From positions 1-62,424 of the IMG/VR virus record IMGVR_UViG_3300023210_000033: 62,424 nt of DNA; one strand, 5' to 3'. The position numbers and the translations under genes were made by a program. Of this stretch, positions 30,101-37,274 are shown in pieces. The notes beneath the pieces were generated by a model, which was not told the DNA's origin, ran no database searches, and was given only the letters and a program-made list of their open reading frames with translations. The DNA is from a virus. Every line of letters starts with the position of its first letter. Within the stretch, counting starts at the first letter, position 1.

Positions 30101-32878
30101 CTTGAGAGTGTGCAAGAGCAAAGACAGATAATGAAGAATGAATTAGTTAAGAAGATGGCTAAGATGATTGCTTCTAAATCTAAGACCAAGCGTACTGCTT
30201 CAGGTAAAAGAAGAAGTGCAGGGTTAGATGCTATAGGTCAAGGATACTTTAAAGCTGCTGATAATATATTGAAGATGGTTTTAAAGAATGATTTAGAAGG
30301 TCTTCAACAAATGCAGTTAGCAATAAACGAAGAGCAGTACAATGAAATTGCCGCTAAGATAGAAGCAGGTGAGAAAGTAACAATGAGAGAGAGGGCTATC
30401 TATGACACACAGTTAGCCTTAGACACTTTCTCTGACGTTATGAATATGGAACTTGAGCAAGTGAATGAATTGTTTGCTGAGGTAAAGAACACAAGAAGAG
30501 AATCTCTTGCAAGATTAAACAACAGAAGAGAGGCAAGAAGAGCAGAGACCAATGCAATAAAGGAAGAGTTTGAATCTCAAATTCTAAATGACTTTGATGT
30601 TTTATTTGATGACAATGGTAACCCTTTAAGTGACATAGTTATAGAAACAAGGAGGGAAGCTATAATGTTGGCGTACAAAGAGAGTGGTTTCAAGGCAGGT
30701 CTTTCTGAATTCTTAAATCAGTTTATGGATAACTCTAAACTTAATGCTAATTCTATTAGTAGGTTTATGAGAAACACCGTAGGACATTTAGGAACTATGA
30801 CAAGAACTCTTGATAAATATTCTAACGGAATGTTTACTAAGATATTCTATGACCAACTAAACGAATTTGATGAGAACAATCTTCAAGGTGTACGAGAAAC
30901 TGAATCAAGAATGGATTCAATGGCTAACGACACTACAGGAAAGACTTGGAGCAAATGGAAATATTCTTTAGGAACTAACGTAGTTAAGTATGATTTCACA
31001 GATACTGAACACAACAATCAGTTTTCAAAAGGAATTGGAACAGACCAAGCTATGTACCTATACGCTCTATCGTTGAATGATGTTCAAAGAAAAAAATTAG
31101 AAGCGCAGAATGTAGACATAGAAAAGATTAAAAAACAAATAGGACCTGACAATCAAGCATTGGTTGAGCAGACTGTTGAATTTTTATCTAACGATTACTT
31201 TGAGCAAACAAACGCAGTTTATGTTCAAGCTAATGATGTGAACCTTGGATACGTAGAGAATTACTTTCCTGTTCAGACCATAAACAAAAGCGACATAACA
31301 TCAGAGATGATTGGCTCGGGTGAGTTTGGTAAAGTGTTTAGTGCAGAGTATGCTCCTGCATTAAAAGAACGTACCAATAAGAATCAAGATGTAAAAATTG
31401 GTTTATCATTTAGTGAGGTGATGGAAGAACACGTTAAGTCTATGGAAAAGTATAAGGCTTATGCGTTAGGTGTAAAACAAATGAATGAGATTCTTAAGAG
31501 TCAATCTATACAGAACGTATTAAACTCTACAGGTCTTAAGAATTTATTTAAAACTTCATTGAACTATGCAATCAATCCTGATTCAGGTCCTCGTGTTGAG
31601 AATGATATTGTTTCTAAATCACAAGGTGCGTTCACAGGTTTTGCATTGGCACTTAAGATTGTTCAGATACCTAAGCAGATGGCTTCTTTTATACAGGCAT
31701 TCGAACAATACTCTGCTACCAAAGAGAACAACAACATACCGGGATTAGACCTTGCTATGTTTATGTATGACTATGCAAAGGTGTTGGTAATGTTGAGAAC
31801 AAATCTCAAGGAAGCAAGAGAGGTGTCTGCTACATTTGATAATCGTATTAAGAAAGGATTAGAAGGAGATATCTTTGGTCTTGAATCAGGTAACAGAACG
31901 TTTAAGAAAATCAAGGCTCAACAAGGAAGATTAGGTAGAGCACAGAGAGCCTTAAATAAAACCTTAGGATTTACTACAGTAGCAGGTGATATCTTAGGGG
32001 TGCTTGGATATAAGGCTTTGTATAACAGAAACATTGCAAATGGTATGAGTAAAGCTGAAGCGTTGAGATTGTTCAATGACTTCAATGCAACTCAGCAAAC
32101 AAGAAGAGCAACGGAGAAGAGTCAGATGCAACAAAGCAGTAATGTTTTTGCAAGGTTCTTTACTATGTTCGGTAGTTCTCTATACTTAATGATGAACAAC
32201 GTAAGTCAATCAGGTATGTCTATAGGTGTAGATATTATGAATAAGAAAGTACCTAAGAAAGCAGACCTACGAAAGTTCGTATTAAACTATAGTGTAGCTA
32301 ACGTTTTGTTTACCGCTGCAGCATACTCACCGGCATTGCTCTTTGCTAAAACTGATTCAGAAAAAGACAGGGCATACAGAGCATTAAGAGATGCAGCCTT
32401 AGGGTTAAATCTTTTATATCAGATTCCGTTTATTGGAGCAGGGTTAGAGAGCCTTAGAGATACATTAGATGGTAAGAGAAGTATGGCAAGTGATGGTGTT
32501 AATCCATTCACAAGTGTGATAGGTAAGGTTCGTAAAGGGGTGAAGGAAGACGGTTTAGTTGTAGGAATGTTAAGACCATTGGCTGAGATTTTTGCAAGGT
32601 TTCAATTCGACACACCAATTGCACTTGTTAAATTATTGACAGGCAATGCGGATGCTATAGAAGGAGACTACTATGATTTGTTTGGTGTAAGTAAATCTTA
32701 TAGACCGGGATACGGAACTCAAACAAAGAAAAGTAATACAAAAAAAGGTGGAGGTGTTAAGAAGAGTAGTATCAAAAAGTATCAACCTGATTTGTATGAC
32801 AAGCTATACGGACCTAATAGTGCTACCGCTAAACAGAAAGCAAGAATTAAAAAGCTAAAAGAAAAGTATAAGCAATAG
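24155..32878 (+). CDS. Giant internal virion (ejection) protein with HEXXH metallopeptidase-like motif
   Basis: 2907 aa, the largest gene. The N-terminus has two tandem repeats of the form YKLFV.NGY.KS..(D/E)F..LM (residues 9-60). Around residues 300-390 is a common phage virion domain (REVVYPTLFPDADGDFYG then EVFYFDDPEKAAEFSEGSWK). A Gly/Ala zipper (about 678-715, GGTAAGAGTGAVYGS) could insert in a membrane. At about 1622-1628 lies HEFGHLW, a zincin-type HExxH motif preceded by TPV. Long charged coiled coils follow. It probably forms, with the two genes before it, the channel that carries DNA across the envelope; the HEXXH domain may cut periplasmic protein. Palindrome copies lie inside (24335) and at the stop (32878). 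Confidence 0.7.
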   Translation: MNEQAIQDAYKLFVENGYSKSIDEFKVLMKGNNNAREDMYKLFVNQGYRKSKEDFGVLMGVSSKTPPVKKKDDSELLGEDGSSGSAEIKTLPTDREELKELLSRKPPVVGQDTGEDFYRNPMKSIGMYPSQEQVDGAIQQQFADFQKTAEVAEQDAPFLSKRQEEEEDAARVANETLIVDREAALKTEDFQAALAATDAKSMEMDEEDAISYFTNLYGKYGFVFREVGMGDAMEVIATDGSTKTIDLQTIMSNDKEASALRSFVKGNAHAAADVPENQDEITNAVRANNLRKTPRLNDDGTESTVKFQSANIDGREVVYPTLFPDADGDFYGSDPSWWKELDGVEAYEEAVKRGEVFYFDDPEKAAEFSEGSWKSINRVDGEANKFYKDRGLDYGSYKKMHDRYEEVMSTISAIEDSPYYKKDLSAEEQEKLGYLYVNGRKRSDREAILKELNDEADELRPQVNQDEFQRVREDFDLVLDKQYRKQSKIAAYKGQEADAIMDDVDVKSLQQFGVPAKDITKIVPKTDLEKELIRGINEEYQSAANNQKLAADAYQVSRTWLDAKVDKQARDAYVDDWSSVSNAWEGGLANGKVGNMILALSLGIEDVDSDSSTEEVASKIIEYMKQAQTGKTGRTQRRWHNARGFQEAFDVFKDNPAELALTLAAQSMSQMLPYGYKLIIGGTAAGAGTGAVYGSVVPGAGTAAGAVGGAGYGFRTGFASTMVALEYTNAVMDAARKRYNVMNPEELAMALQDKEVWDEGREIGLKRGLTIGAVDFFAMGLAGRVFKTGLLASRTARVAAVGAERVVFDPIAEGVGEALAQVVAGQELDGKEIAAEMIGGLGNNTPMAAYNVFMDNQATTKLDIANTMMSLDGFSTLNYSDKRIMNFANNMETLGQLTPEQNQLIQENIGLRREARSLMGIGGNKITDALMSQSSPAIEARLSKLLAARNELSSTPNRKQVFSQKIKDINTEISDIVTNKKLRPDEQQVLLAGEGVIGVQEQQSGSDIRTGVKKYAINGKTFTREAFLAELEKLNNKKLLKSAIQVDNDEEAFEEVDKRITAAENETSNKPVTTPKKIVMNDEGVLVEEQVDIVNNENTQDNAIQESSTESVDAQEQTQDSETLGERVQTEGQIAEEVTSQEEVIAEEVTPELEQEVNDLKNMLEPDSKKQFQLDDTTITPERKKKLEKRATELMEEIQPELSEKSFVVEETSVTPTPVVVTENKELESKVPKMKVQDLEGKRINLVMADQLKVDEKRMGGPFFPLQEGVYGKQIAWASISVDAAREIIKGSIGADYAIVYNMSPSAVDSNVVLLDSLIEKVEESENSEAIFEAMMEDLSNKKFGGKTDIVNAIAQRSQSLEEFKGLFMELDVDTKAAIFKAVLPLANVEAGTKVGKLFAAEGVTQESLRAENVEQFASDLPMGSMTMVLKITDKNGNPITKENIDDAIVTQEQQKAEGIKTHKNYPVYIRGEAVAMMENTVPFWSVNKNALSTINAKVDGIVKKKVAAKIDKKTGEVKAEATTRNTTASEARSAEMRRASMKAGTNFEVTEATKTNYERFITKLTKSFPNTEVVTSQEAFDELTSELNAQKLMTKNQKVYGAVYNGKLYLNPALENYDTPVHEFGHLWLNTAKALTPETYEKGLSLVKGTQYESDVRNSKSYKKVIKQMIADGATESEIEAYILEEALATAIGNKGASFATAAQKKNFKAWLEQLFDFVKKLTGISKLSAEQIQDLSLDEFTEAVVVDLLSENKAFKEAESAVLSDALQLSLAPDTSPDAIVRMAREQGFTDDAIRVVLKDRGLSATRISEAIKVQRDLMTTMPKEFGNVEGGATVGLELFNEIKDGVQSFSTEGPRGGRGTTRTKTFGEIRAKAQELLVESRVYKRQDSQIQMEMRVALDRQLGIRNNPQVTREIGAIRNALKQRKIGKDNITEAQRRLRNFIRKALPDSKNYRRKSINKLLSIINSTTPTNFQGQAVKVLESVQEQRQIMKNELVKKMAKMIASKSKTKRTASGKRRSAGLDAIGQGYFKAADNILKMVLKNDLEGLQQMQLAINEEQYNEIAAKIEAGEKVTMRERAIYDTQLALDTFSDVMNMELEQVNELFAEVKNTRRESLARLNNRREARRAETNAIKEEFESQILNDFDVLFDDNGNPLSDIVIETRREAIMLAYKESGFKAGLSEFLNQFMDNSKLNANSISRFMRNTVGHLGTMTRTLDKYSNGMFTKIFYDQLNEFDENNLQGVRETESRMDSMANDTTGKTWSKWKYSLGTNVVKYDFTDTEHNNQFSKGIGTDQAMYLYALSLNDVQRKKLEAQNVDIEKIKKQIGPDNQALVEQTVEFLSNDYFEQTNAVYVQANDVNLGYVENYFPVQTINKSDITSEMIGSGEFGKVFSAEYAPALKERTNKNQDVKIGLSFSEVMEEHVKSMEKYKAYALGVKQMNEILKSQSIQNVLNSTGLKNLFKTSLNYAINPDSGPRVENDIVSKSQGAFTGFALALKIVQIPKQMASFIQAFEQYSATKENNNIPGLDLAMFMYDYAKVLVMLRTNLKEAREVSATFDNRIKKGLEGDIFGLESGNRTFKKIKAQQGRLGRAQRALNKTLGFTTVAGDILGVLGYKALYNRNIANGMSKAEALRLFNDFNATQQTRRATEKSQMQQSSNVFARFFTMFGSSLYLMMNNVSQSGMSIGVDIMNKKVPKKADLRKFVLNYSVANVLFTAAAYSPALLFAKTDSEKDRAYRALRDAALGLNLLYQIPFIGAGLESLRDTLDGKRSMASDGVNPFTSVIGKVRKGVKEDGLVVGMLRPLAEIFARFQFDTPIALVKLLTGNADAIEGDYYDLFGVSKSYRPGYGTQTKKSNTKKGGGVKKSSIKKYQPDLYDKLYGPNSATAKQKARIKKLKEKYKQ
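24335..24350. repeat. 16-bp palindrome copy (TTCAAA centre)
   Basis: Inside the 2907-aa gene, encoding VSSKTP. Confidence 0.9.
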
Positions 32879-32893
32879 TGTCTTCAAAGACAC
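32878..32893. repeat. 16-bp palindrome copy (TTCAAA centre)
   Basis: Begins on the stop codon of the 2907-aa gene, between converging gene blocks. Confidence 0.9.
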
Positions 32894-32976
32894 CACTTCA
32901 ATAACTTATAGAGTACATAGAAAGTCATAGCATTCACAATGAGTGCTATGACAAAACTTTTGTTTTTATTTTCCAT
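32884..32976 (-). CDS. Possible 30-aa single-span membrane protein
   Basis: Reads MENKNKSFVIALIVNAMTFY and ten more residues ending KWCL. It has a charged start, one hydrophobic span and a basic end. The ATG overlaps the end of the nuclease gene (33391-32966) by eleven bases, and the stop lies inside a palindrome copy. Size and hydrophobicity make it plausible, but it is too short for certainty. Confidence 0.35.
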   Translation of the reverse strand: MENKNKSFVIALIVNAMTFYVLYKLLKWCL

Positions 32977-33391
32977 ATGGTATAGACCTAAAATTATTTG
33001 TATCTGTATTCATTTCAAAGTAAATCATTAACTCTTGGTCGTTATATGAACCGGGGCGTGGTGCTCTACCTCCCCACTTTATAGTACCTGAAAGTGATGT
33101 AACACTTGAATATATTATCCCATCATCACAAGCCCATATCATTATAGGATTTAATCTTTTATCAGCTAACTTAACAAGTTTACGTGCTGCGACAGGTAGT
33201 GGGAAGGCATTAGATAATGAGCGCAATCTACCTTTAACTTCTACGAATGATACGAGAGTTCCCTCTCTATCATAAACCCTATAGTCTATATCGTTAGGGT
33301 CAAGTTTTTTAAACGAACCCTCAAACATTTTTACAAATGTACTTATAGCTTTGTGTTCTCGACTTAAATCCTTATCTGTTTCAAATCTCAT
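32966..33391 (-). CDS. PD-(D/E)XK nuclease-like protein
   Basis: 141 aa. The core D-I-D-YRVYDREGTLVSFVEVKGR (about residues 37-56) places an Asp before a strand pair ending in E-V-K, the PD-(D/E)XK active-site pattern; PVAARKLVKLADKR follows as the second helix. Members are small resolvases or endonucleases acting on DNA. It is the last gene of the leftward early operon and adjoins the phosphoesterase gene, so it likely serves replication or recombination. Confidence 0.6.
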   Translation of the reverse strand: MRFETDKDLSREHKAISTFVKMFEGSFKKLDPNDIDYRVYDREGTLVSFVEVKGRLRSLSNAFPLPVAARKLVKLADKRLNPIMIWACDDGIIYSSVTSLSGTIKWGGRAPRPGSYNDQELMIYFEMNTDTNNFRSIPYGK

Positions 33392-34108
33392 TTACAAATC
33401 CATTAGGCAGTTGATGGCGGTATGTCCACCAAGAACAACGCCACAACCTATTGCTTGTTTCTTAAAATTTTTAGCATACGCTGCTGCGTATGACTTTGCA
33501 TCTACTCCACAACCAACCTGCATCCCAAAGATTCTAAACTTCTTACCTACGTTCCACTCACAATAAGCCTGTGTGTGGATGTGACCTTGCACAGTAGACA
33601 TCATATCATTCTTAGATTTAGTACGAGCAGTTCCTCCTTCTCCGTGTACGTACTGAACGTTATCGTATACTATCTGCTCTACCCAATTCCAATCTGTACC
33701 AAGAACATCGTTGTAAGATTTAATCCAACGGCTTGGTATCTGAGAATCAAAAGCCTTACGCATTATAATTCTATCGTGATTTCCAATTGTAACGTCAGCC
33801 TTTGGAAAAGACTTAGCCCATTTCTTTACTACCTTTATTGCAATATCTAATTCATCGCTGCCTCCCATCCCATCAGGGTCGGTAGCATGAAATGAGGCGT
33901 AGTGATTATCAATTATATCTCCAATGAATATAACTTGATTACAATTATACTTAGCGTAAGTATCTATACAGAATTCTAAGTATCCATCTAACGTAAACGG
34001 AGCGTGAATATCTCCTATAACGAGTATCCTACGCTCCGCTTTGTTTATGTGTTCGTATGCTTTCCTTTTGTTTCCCTTAAGTCTTGGTCTGAAGTCATTA
34101 TATTTCAT
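33392..34108 (-). CDS. Calcineurin-like metallophosphoesterase
   Basis: 238 aa. All dimetal motifs are present: GDIH (33-36 region), GDIID, GNHD, and a C-terminal GHIH, with VHG between. Such phage enzymes act on nucleotides, RNA ends or DNA; the family includes T4 and lambda phosphatases and SbcD/Mre11-type nucleases. The short size and lack of a capping domain favour a phosphatase or phosphodiesterase. The 5' end overlaps the neighbouring 64-aa gene by eleven bases. Confidence 0.85.
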   Translation of the reverse strand: MKYNDFRPRLKGNKRKAYEHINKAERRILVIGDIHAPFTLDGYLEFCIDTYAKYNCNQVIFIGDIIDNHYASFHATDPDGMGGSDELDIAIKVVKKWAKSFPKADVTIGNHDRIIMRKAFDSQIPSRWIKSYNDVLGTDWNWVEQIVYDNVQYVHGEGGTARTKSKNDMMSTVQGHIHTQAYCEWNVGKKFRIFGMQVGCGVDAKSYAAAYAKNFKKQAIGCGVVLGGHTAINCLMDL

Positions 34109-34292
34109 CCTCTACAGAATTTTGAATCTCTGTTAGAAGAGATATCAAATTAGGTATTTCTTTTTTGAGAGGTTCAAACTCCCTATCAACCAAGCACTCA
34201 TAAATTATATTAGAAGAGTCAGCTATTGTATCCATTAAGAAGTTAATGTGATTAAGTCTTTCTTTGTCGTAAGCTGACGAGCGGTTTGGCAT
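34098..34292 (-). CDS. Small helical hypothetical protein
   Basis: 64 aa, helical and acidic toward the end (NSVEDEI). No family recognised. Overlaps the phosphoesterase start and is separated from the 78-aa gene before it by two bases, so it is part of the same operon. Confidence 0.55.
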   Translation of the reverse strand: MPNRSSAYDKERLNHINFLMDTIADSSNIIYECLVDREFEPLKKEIPNLISLLTEIQNSVEDEI

Positions 34293-34294
34293 TG

Positions 34295-34531
34295 TTATTC
34301 GCTATCGTGGGCGTGAAGAAGAGACGAGCCAAGTGTTGGATTTATTTTCTTGATGCATCTGTAAATCTTTCTCGAGTTTTTTTTAGTTAACTCTCTTAAA
34401 GATTTAGGTGATTCAATACCGAGATTGGTATACATCTCACAATCTATTTCCAACAGAGTATCAATCTTTTTCTTGTCGTTCCAAGTTTTATATTCTGTTA
34501 TTTTGTCTATGTCCTCAATGGTATAAGCCAT
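34295..34531 (-). CDS. Small hypothetical protein
   Basis: 78 aa, helical, with a basic middle (LRELTKKNSRKIYRCIKKI) that could bind nucleic acid. No recognised family. It overlaps the DnaA-like gene by 17 bases. Confidence 0.55.
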   Translation of the reverse strand: MAYTIEDIDKITEYKTWNDKKKIDTLLEIDCEMYTNLGIESPKSLRELTKKNSRKIYRCIKKINPTLGSSLLHAHDSE

Positions 34532-35054
34532 TATAAAAATGATTTAATTTAATTAGAACTTCTTTCTCTGTACCTTTGCGAGTGCGTTCAGCAACCATAT
34601 TGTACAAATCTTCAACCCTGTTTAGTACTTTATTACTCTCTCGTTGTTCTTTTTTTAGACAGGATAATTCCAAATGTAGTGATTTAATTTCTGACTTGCA
34701 AGAGAAAACTTCTTTTTTTAAATCTTCTTTGTTCATATCGTACACGGGATTGTAGTTGTTAAGGAACTCATCCATCACATTATCAAACTTTCTTTGAAAT
34801 ACTACATCTGTTTTTAAATACCAAGTTAGATTCTTAGCATAGTGTATGACCGTGGCGTGGTCTCTGTTCATATACCTGCCAATAGCGGAGCAGGTGTACC
34901 CTCTCTGCCTGAGCATATGAGAAAAAACCATTCGTCCATTAACGAATCTTCTTTCCCTGCACCGTGAGTTTATATCACATTCGAAATGATAGTTAACTAT
35001 CTTAGTTAAGGTCTCTACATCAAATGGAATTATTGTGTCTACTATATCTCTCAT
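34515..35054 (-). CDS. DnaA domain IV-like DNA-binding protein (1)
   Basis: 179 aa. Residues about 28-75 match the DnaA C-terminal helix-turn-helix: RRFVNGRMVFSHMLRQRGYT, then SAIGRYMNRDHATVIHYAK, where DHATVIH matches the DnaA-box-binding signature DHTTVLHA. There is no AAA+ domain. The C-terminal half is a coiled coil (KEDLKKEVFSCKSEIKSLHL). Known stand-alone relatives occur in Bacteroidetes phages. It could direct replication to DnaA-like boxes or compete with host DnaA; a second such protein is at 42089. Confidence 0.75.
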   Translation of the reverse strand: MRDIVDTIIPFDVETLTKIVNYHFECDINSRCRERRFVNGRMVFSHMLRQRGYTCSAIGRYMNRDHATVIHYAKNLTWYLKTDVVFQRKFDNVMDEFLNNYNPVYDMNKEDLKKEVFSCKSEIKSLHLELSCLKKEQRESNKVLNRVEDLYNMVAERTRKGTEKEVLIKLNHFYNGLYH

Positions 35055-35376
35055 AATAATATTGAATTGTATTTTTATTTAACATCGCATCTAAGTAAGT
35101 ATCGGAGTCTATCTCTTGAATATCTATCATCAAAGGTTTGTACCCTTCTTCATTAAGATAATCTATTACATAAAAGAGAGGGCGCTTCCCCTTCACTACA
35201 CCGTATAGAAACTGAGTCCAACTCCCATTCTTTGGAAGAAACTCTGACACTACTTCTATCTCGTAAAGTATCTGTGTCTTTTGAGTGATGTTAAATTCCG
35301 AAAAGGAATCCAAGAACCAATCATCTGTTTCGTATGCGGGTTTAAGTACCTCTGTAAACTTCTGTTTTGAATCCAT
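35020..35376 (-). CDS. Hypothetical protein
   Basis: 118 aa, no recognised family. Mixed alpha/beta with several aromatics (FLPKNGSWTQFLYGVVKGKR, YYERYSRHNNS). Overlaps both neighbours by about 35 bases, a tight operon arrangement. Confidence 0.6.
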   Translation of the reverse strand: MDSKQKFTEVLKPAYETDDWFLDSFSEFNITQKTQILYEIEVVSEFLPKNGSWTQFLYGVVKGKRPLFYVIDYLNEEGYKPLMIDIQEIDSDTYLDAMLNKNTIQYYYERYSRHNNSI

Positions 35377-35584
35377 ATTTTTCTAACTCTTTTAATCTAA
35401 ACTCTTGTAGTTTAGATAGTCTTCCCGTAGGTGTTTTAACCTCACTAAAGATTACATTAGAGTTGGGTGGTATGGCTATGATATCAGGTATCCCGTTCTT
35501 GTTTGTCTTGATTAACTTAAGAACGTAATACCCTTCTGCTTCAAGTTCCTTTATTCTTTTGCTTTGTATCTGTTGTTCTGTCAC
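35342..35584 (-). CDS. VRR-NUC domain endonuclease
   Basis: 80 aa, a complete minimal VRR-NUC (PD-(D/E)XK) domain: NKNGIPDIIAIPP (about 28-40), FSEVKTPTGRLSKLQ (about 46-60) with the E-V-K pair and the conserved GRLSKLQ helix, then LKELEKYGF. Family members are structure-specific nucleases, often next to an SNF2 helicase in phages, as here. It probably acts with the helicase that precedes it in transcription. Confidence 0.85.
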   Translation of the reverse strand: MTEQQIQSKRIKELEAEGYYVLKLIKTNKNGIPDIIAIPPNSNVIFSEVKTPTGRLSKLQEFRLKELEKYGFKTEVYRGT

Positions 35585-35598
35585 TTAGTTAGGTTTGG

Positions 35599-37080
35599 TC
35601 ATAAAGATAATAAATCTCTTTTAAAGTGGCTAAGTGTGTAGTCCTTCTTCTTACTGACCGCCTCGTAAATATCTTTTTCTATTCCTCCCTTGGTGAAAAT
35701 CCAATAGACATCTGACTCTAATCTATCCTTAGTTGTCATCCTATCTCTTGACTGCCAATAACTTGTAGCACTAAAGTCTATGTTATAATACACAAGTGCC
35801 TCAGCTTTTCGTAAGGATATACCCTCACGACCTGATACAATCTGTAAGGCTATAGACTGACGAGTGTCTTCAAAGACACTTAGTTCAGTACATAAAGAAT
35901 CTCCATAAACTTTTTTCAATGCATTAAGTTCTTCTTTAAACTTATAAAAGATTCCAATCTGCACATCGCCAAAGTTGTCGTGTATAAACTGAGCCTTACT
36001 TAGGTCAAGGATAGTTGACTTACCTGATTCAAACTTCACAGTACCGGAGTACATTTGGTGCAGCTTCATCATTAACTTCACAGGAGTGTCAGCTAATATA
36101 ACTTCTTCCTTGCCTTCAATGACTAAATCTTTTTTTAATTGAGCCGTAAGTTTGTATGTGATTGGCTCAGCATCTACCTCGAGTATGTGTTCACGTGTAT
36201 CAACTTTAAACCCTGCCTCTTTTTGTGAGTAGCTTAGCGTAAAAGGTTTCATCATATCCATTATAGATATCTTACCATCGTGATAATCATTTATGTATAG
36301 ACCATTTATTTTTCTTTGCTTAACATTCACATACTCTTTAGAGAACTTATAAAAGTTAGCGTAATCTGCAAAGGGATTTCCTTTTATTCCATACACTTGA
36401 TGATACATCTGACTATAAGATTCAGGTGTTGGTGTACCTGATAACAAAACAACATAAGGTTTTTGTTTCTTTATTATATCCTTCACCTGCTTGGCACGTT
36501 TACTTGGCTTAGGAAACGCTCCCATTCCGTGTGCTTCATCGCATATTACTATATCAAACTCTCCTTCAATCTTGTGTAATGATTCATAGTTTATCACGGT
36601 CAAGTCATAGTTGTGTCCAATCTTTATGTAGTCAGACTCTATGCTGCTGATTGCTTTCTTCTTTGTAATGAATAAAACATTCTTACAATTGAGCAGGTGA
36701 GCAATGCTTAAACTTGTTAAAGTCTTTCCTGTCCTCACCTCCATAGCAAGGTAGACAAAACCTTTTTGCATTAATAATATACTACTCTCTGTTGCTATTT
36801 TCTTTTGGTAATCTCTGAGTTTTATTTGTGGTTTTCTTTTTTCCATTAGGTTCTTATAAAATTCTACGCTATCATTTATAGACTTAGCTATACGTGGTTC
36901 TGTTGTATACTTCAGAACCTTTTTCATAAAGGCTTTCTTACCTCTTCCAACCTTAACTTCTTCAGTTAAGTTTACTATACCTGCTAACAACTTACATTGT
37001 CTAAGCATCATCTCTGCACTATATCCCGGGATAGGTTCTATTACGTTAGGGTCTCTGCTAATTCCTTTAATGGTATACAT
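35599..37080 (-). CDS. SNF2/DEAD-like superfamily 2 helicase
   Basis: 493 aa. Motif I MEVRTGKT (about 111-118), motif II ICDEAHGMG (about 176-184), motif III LLSGTPTPES (about 211-220), and a C-terminal motif V/VI region IVSGREGISLRKAEA and YWQSRDRM (about 411-448). The order and spacing fit a compact SNF2-like ATPase that moves along duplex DNA. It sits next to a VRR-NUC gene, a common phage pair. A palindrome copy (35864-35879) lies inside, encoding SVFEDT. The ATG lies 40 bases inside the previous gene. Confidence 0.85.
   Translation of the reverse strand: MYTIKGISRDPNVIEPIPGYSAEMMLRQCKLLAGIVNLTEEVKVGRGKKAFMKKVLKYTTEPRIAKSINDSVEFYKNLMEKRKPQIKLRDYQKKIATESSILLMQKGFVYLAMEVRTGKTLTSLSIAHLLNCKNVLFITKKKAISSIESDYIKIGHNYDLTVINYESLHKIEGEFDIVICDEAHGMGAFPKPSKRAKQVKDIIKKQKPYVVLLSGTPTPESYSQMYHQVYGIKGNPFADYANFYKFSKEYVNVKQRKINGLYINDYHDGKISIMDMMKPFTLSYSQKEAGFKVDTREHILEVDAEPITYKLTAQLKKDLVIEGKEEVILADTPVKLMMKLHQMYSGTVKFESGKSTILDLSKAQFIHDNFGDVQIGIFYKFKEELNALKKVYGDSLCTELSVFEDTRQSIALQIVSGREGISLRKAEALVYYNIDFSATSYWQSRDRMTTKDRLESDVYWIFTKGGIEKDIYEAVSKKKDYTLSHFKRDLLSL
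35864..35879. repeat. 16-bp palindrome copy (TTCAAA centre)
   Basis: Inside the helicase gene, encoding SVFEDT on the minus strand. Confidence 0.9.
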
Positions 37081-37274
37081 CTTTCGTATTCTTCTGTTGA
37101 TATAAAGTAATCTATCATAGACATTACTTCTGTTTTTTTTGGTACTCTTGATGGGTCGTGGGCAAAGTAACCAAAGTCTTGTATGATTACTTCACCTGCA
37201 TCCAACCCATTAATTAAAACTTCAAACGAATTACGCATTGATAGGTCTAATAGTTCTGCTTCCTCATCTGTCAT
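37041..37274 (-). CDS. Small acidic hypothetical protein
   Basis: 77 aa from the ATG at 37274, which overlaps the primase stop as ATGA; an upstream start at 37397 would lie fully in the primase gene. Residues MTDEEAELLDLSMRNSFEVL suggest a helical acidic start. Ends 40 bases inside the helicase gene. No family recognised. Confidence 0.6.
   Translation of the reverse strand: MTDEEAELLDLSMRNSFEVLINGLDAGEVIIQDFGYFAHDPSRVPKKTEVMSMIDYFISTEEYERCIPLKELAETLT

Noticed and set aside
24155-32878. Virion RNA polymerase inside the giant protein, as in some crAss-like phages
   Set aside because: No DxDxD-type catalytic motif was found by eye; the YFDDPEKA and DADGDFYG segments belong to another common virion domain.
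33351-33850. Rightward ORFs opposite the nuclease and phosphoesterase genes
   Set aside because: Antisense to genes with clear motifs (EVK, GDIH, GNHD).
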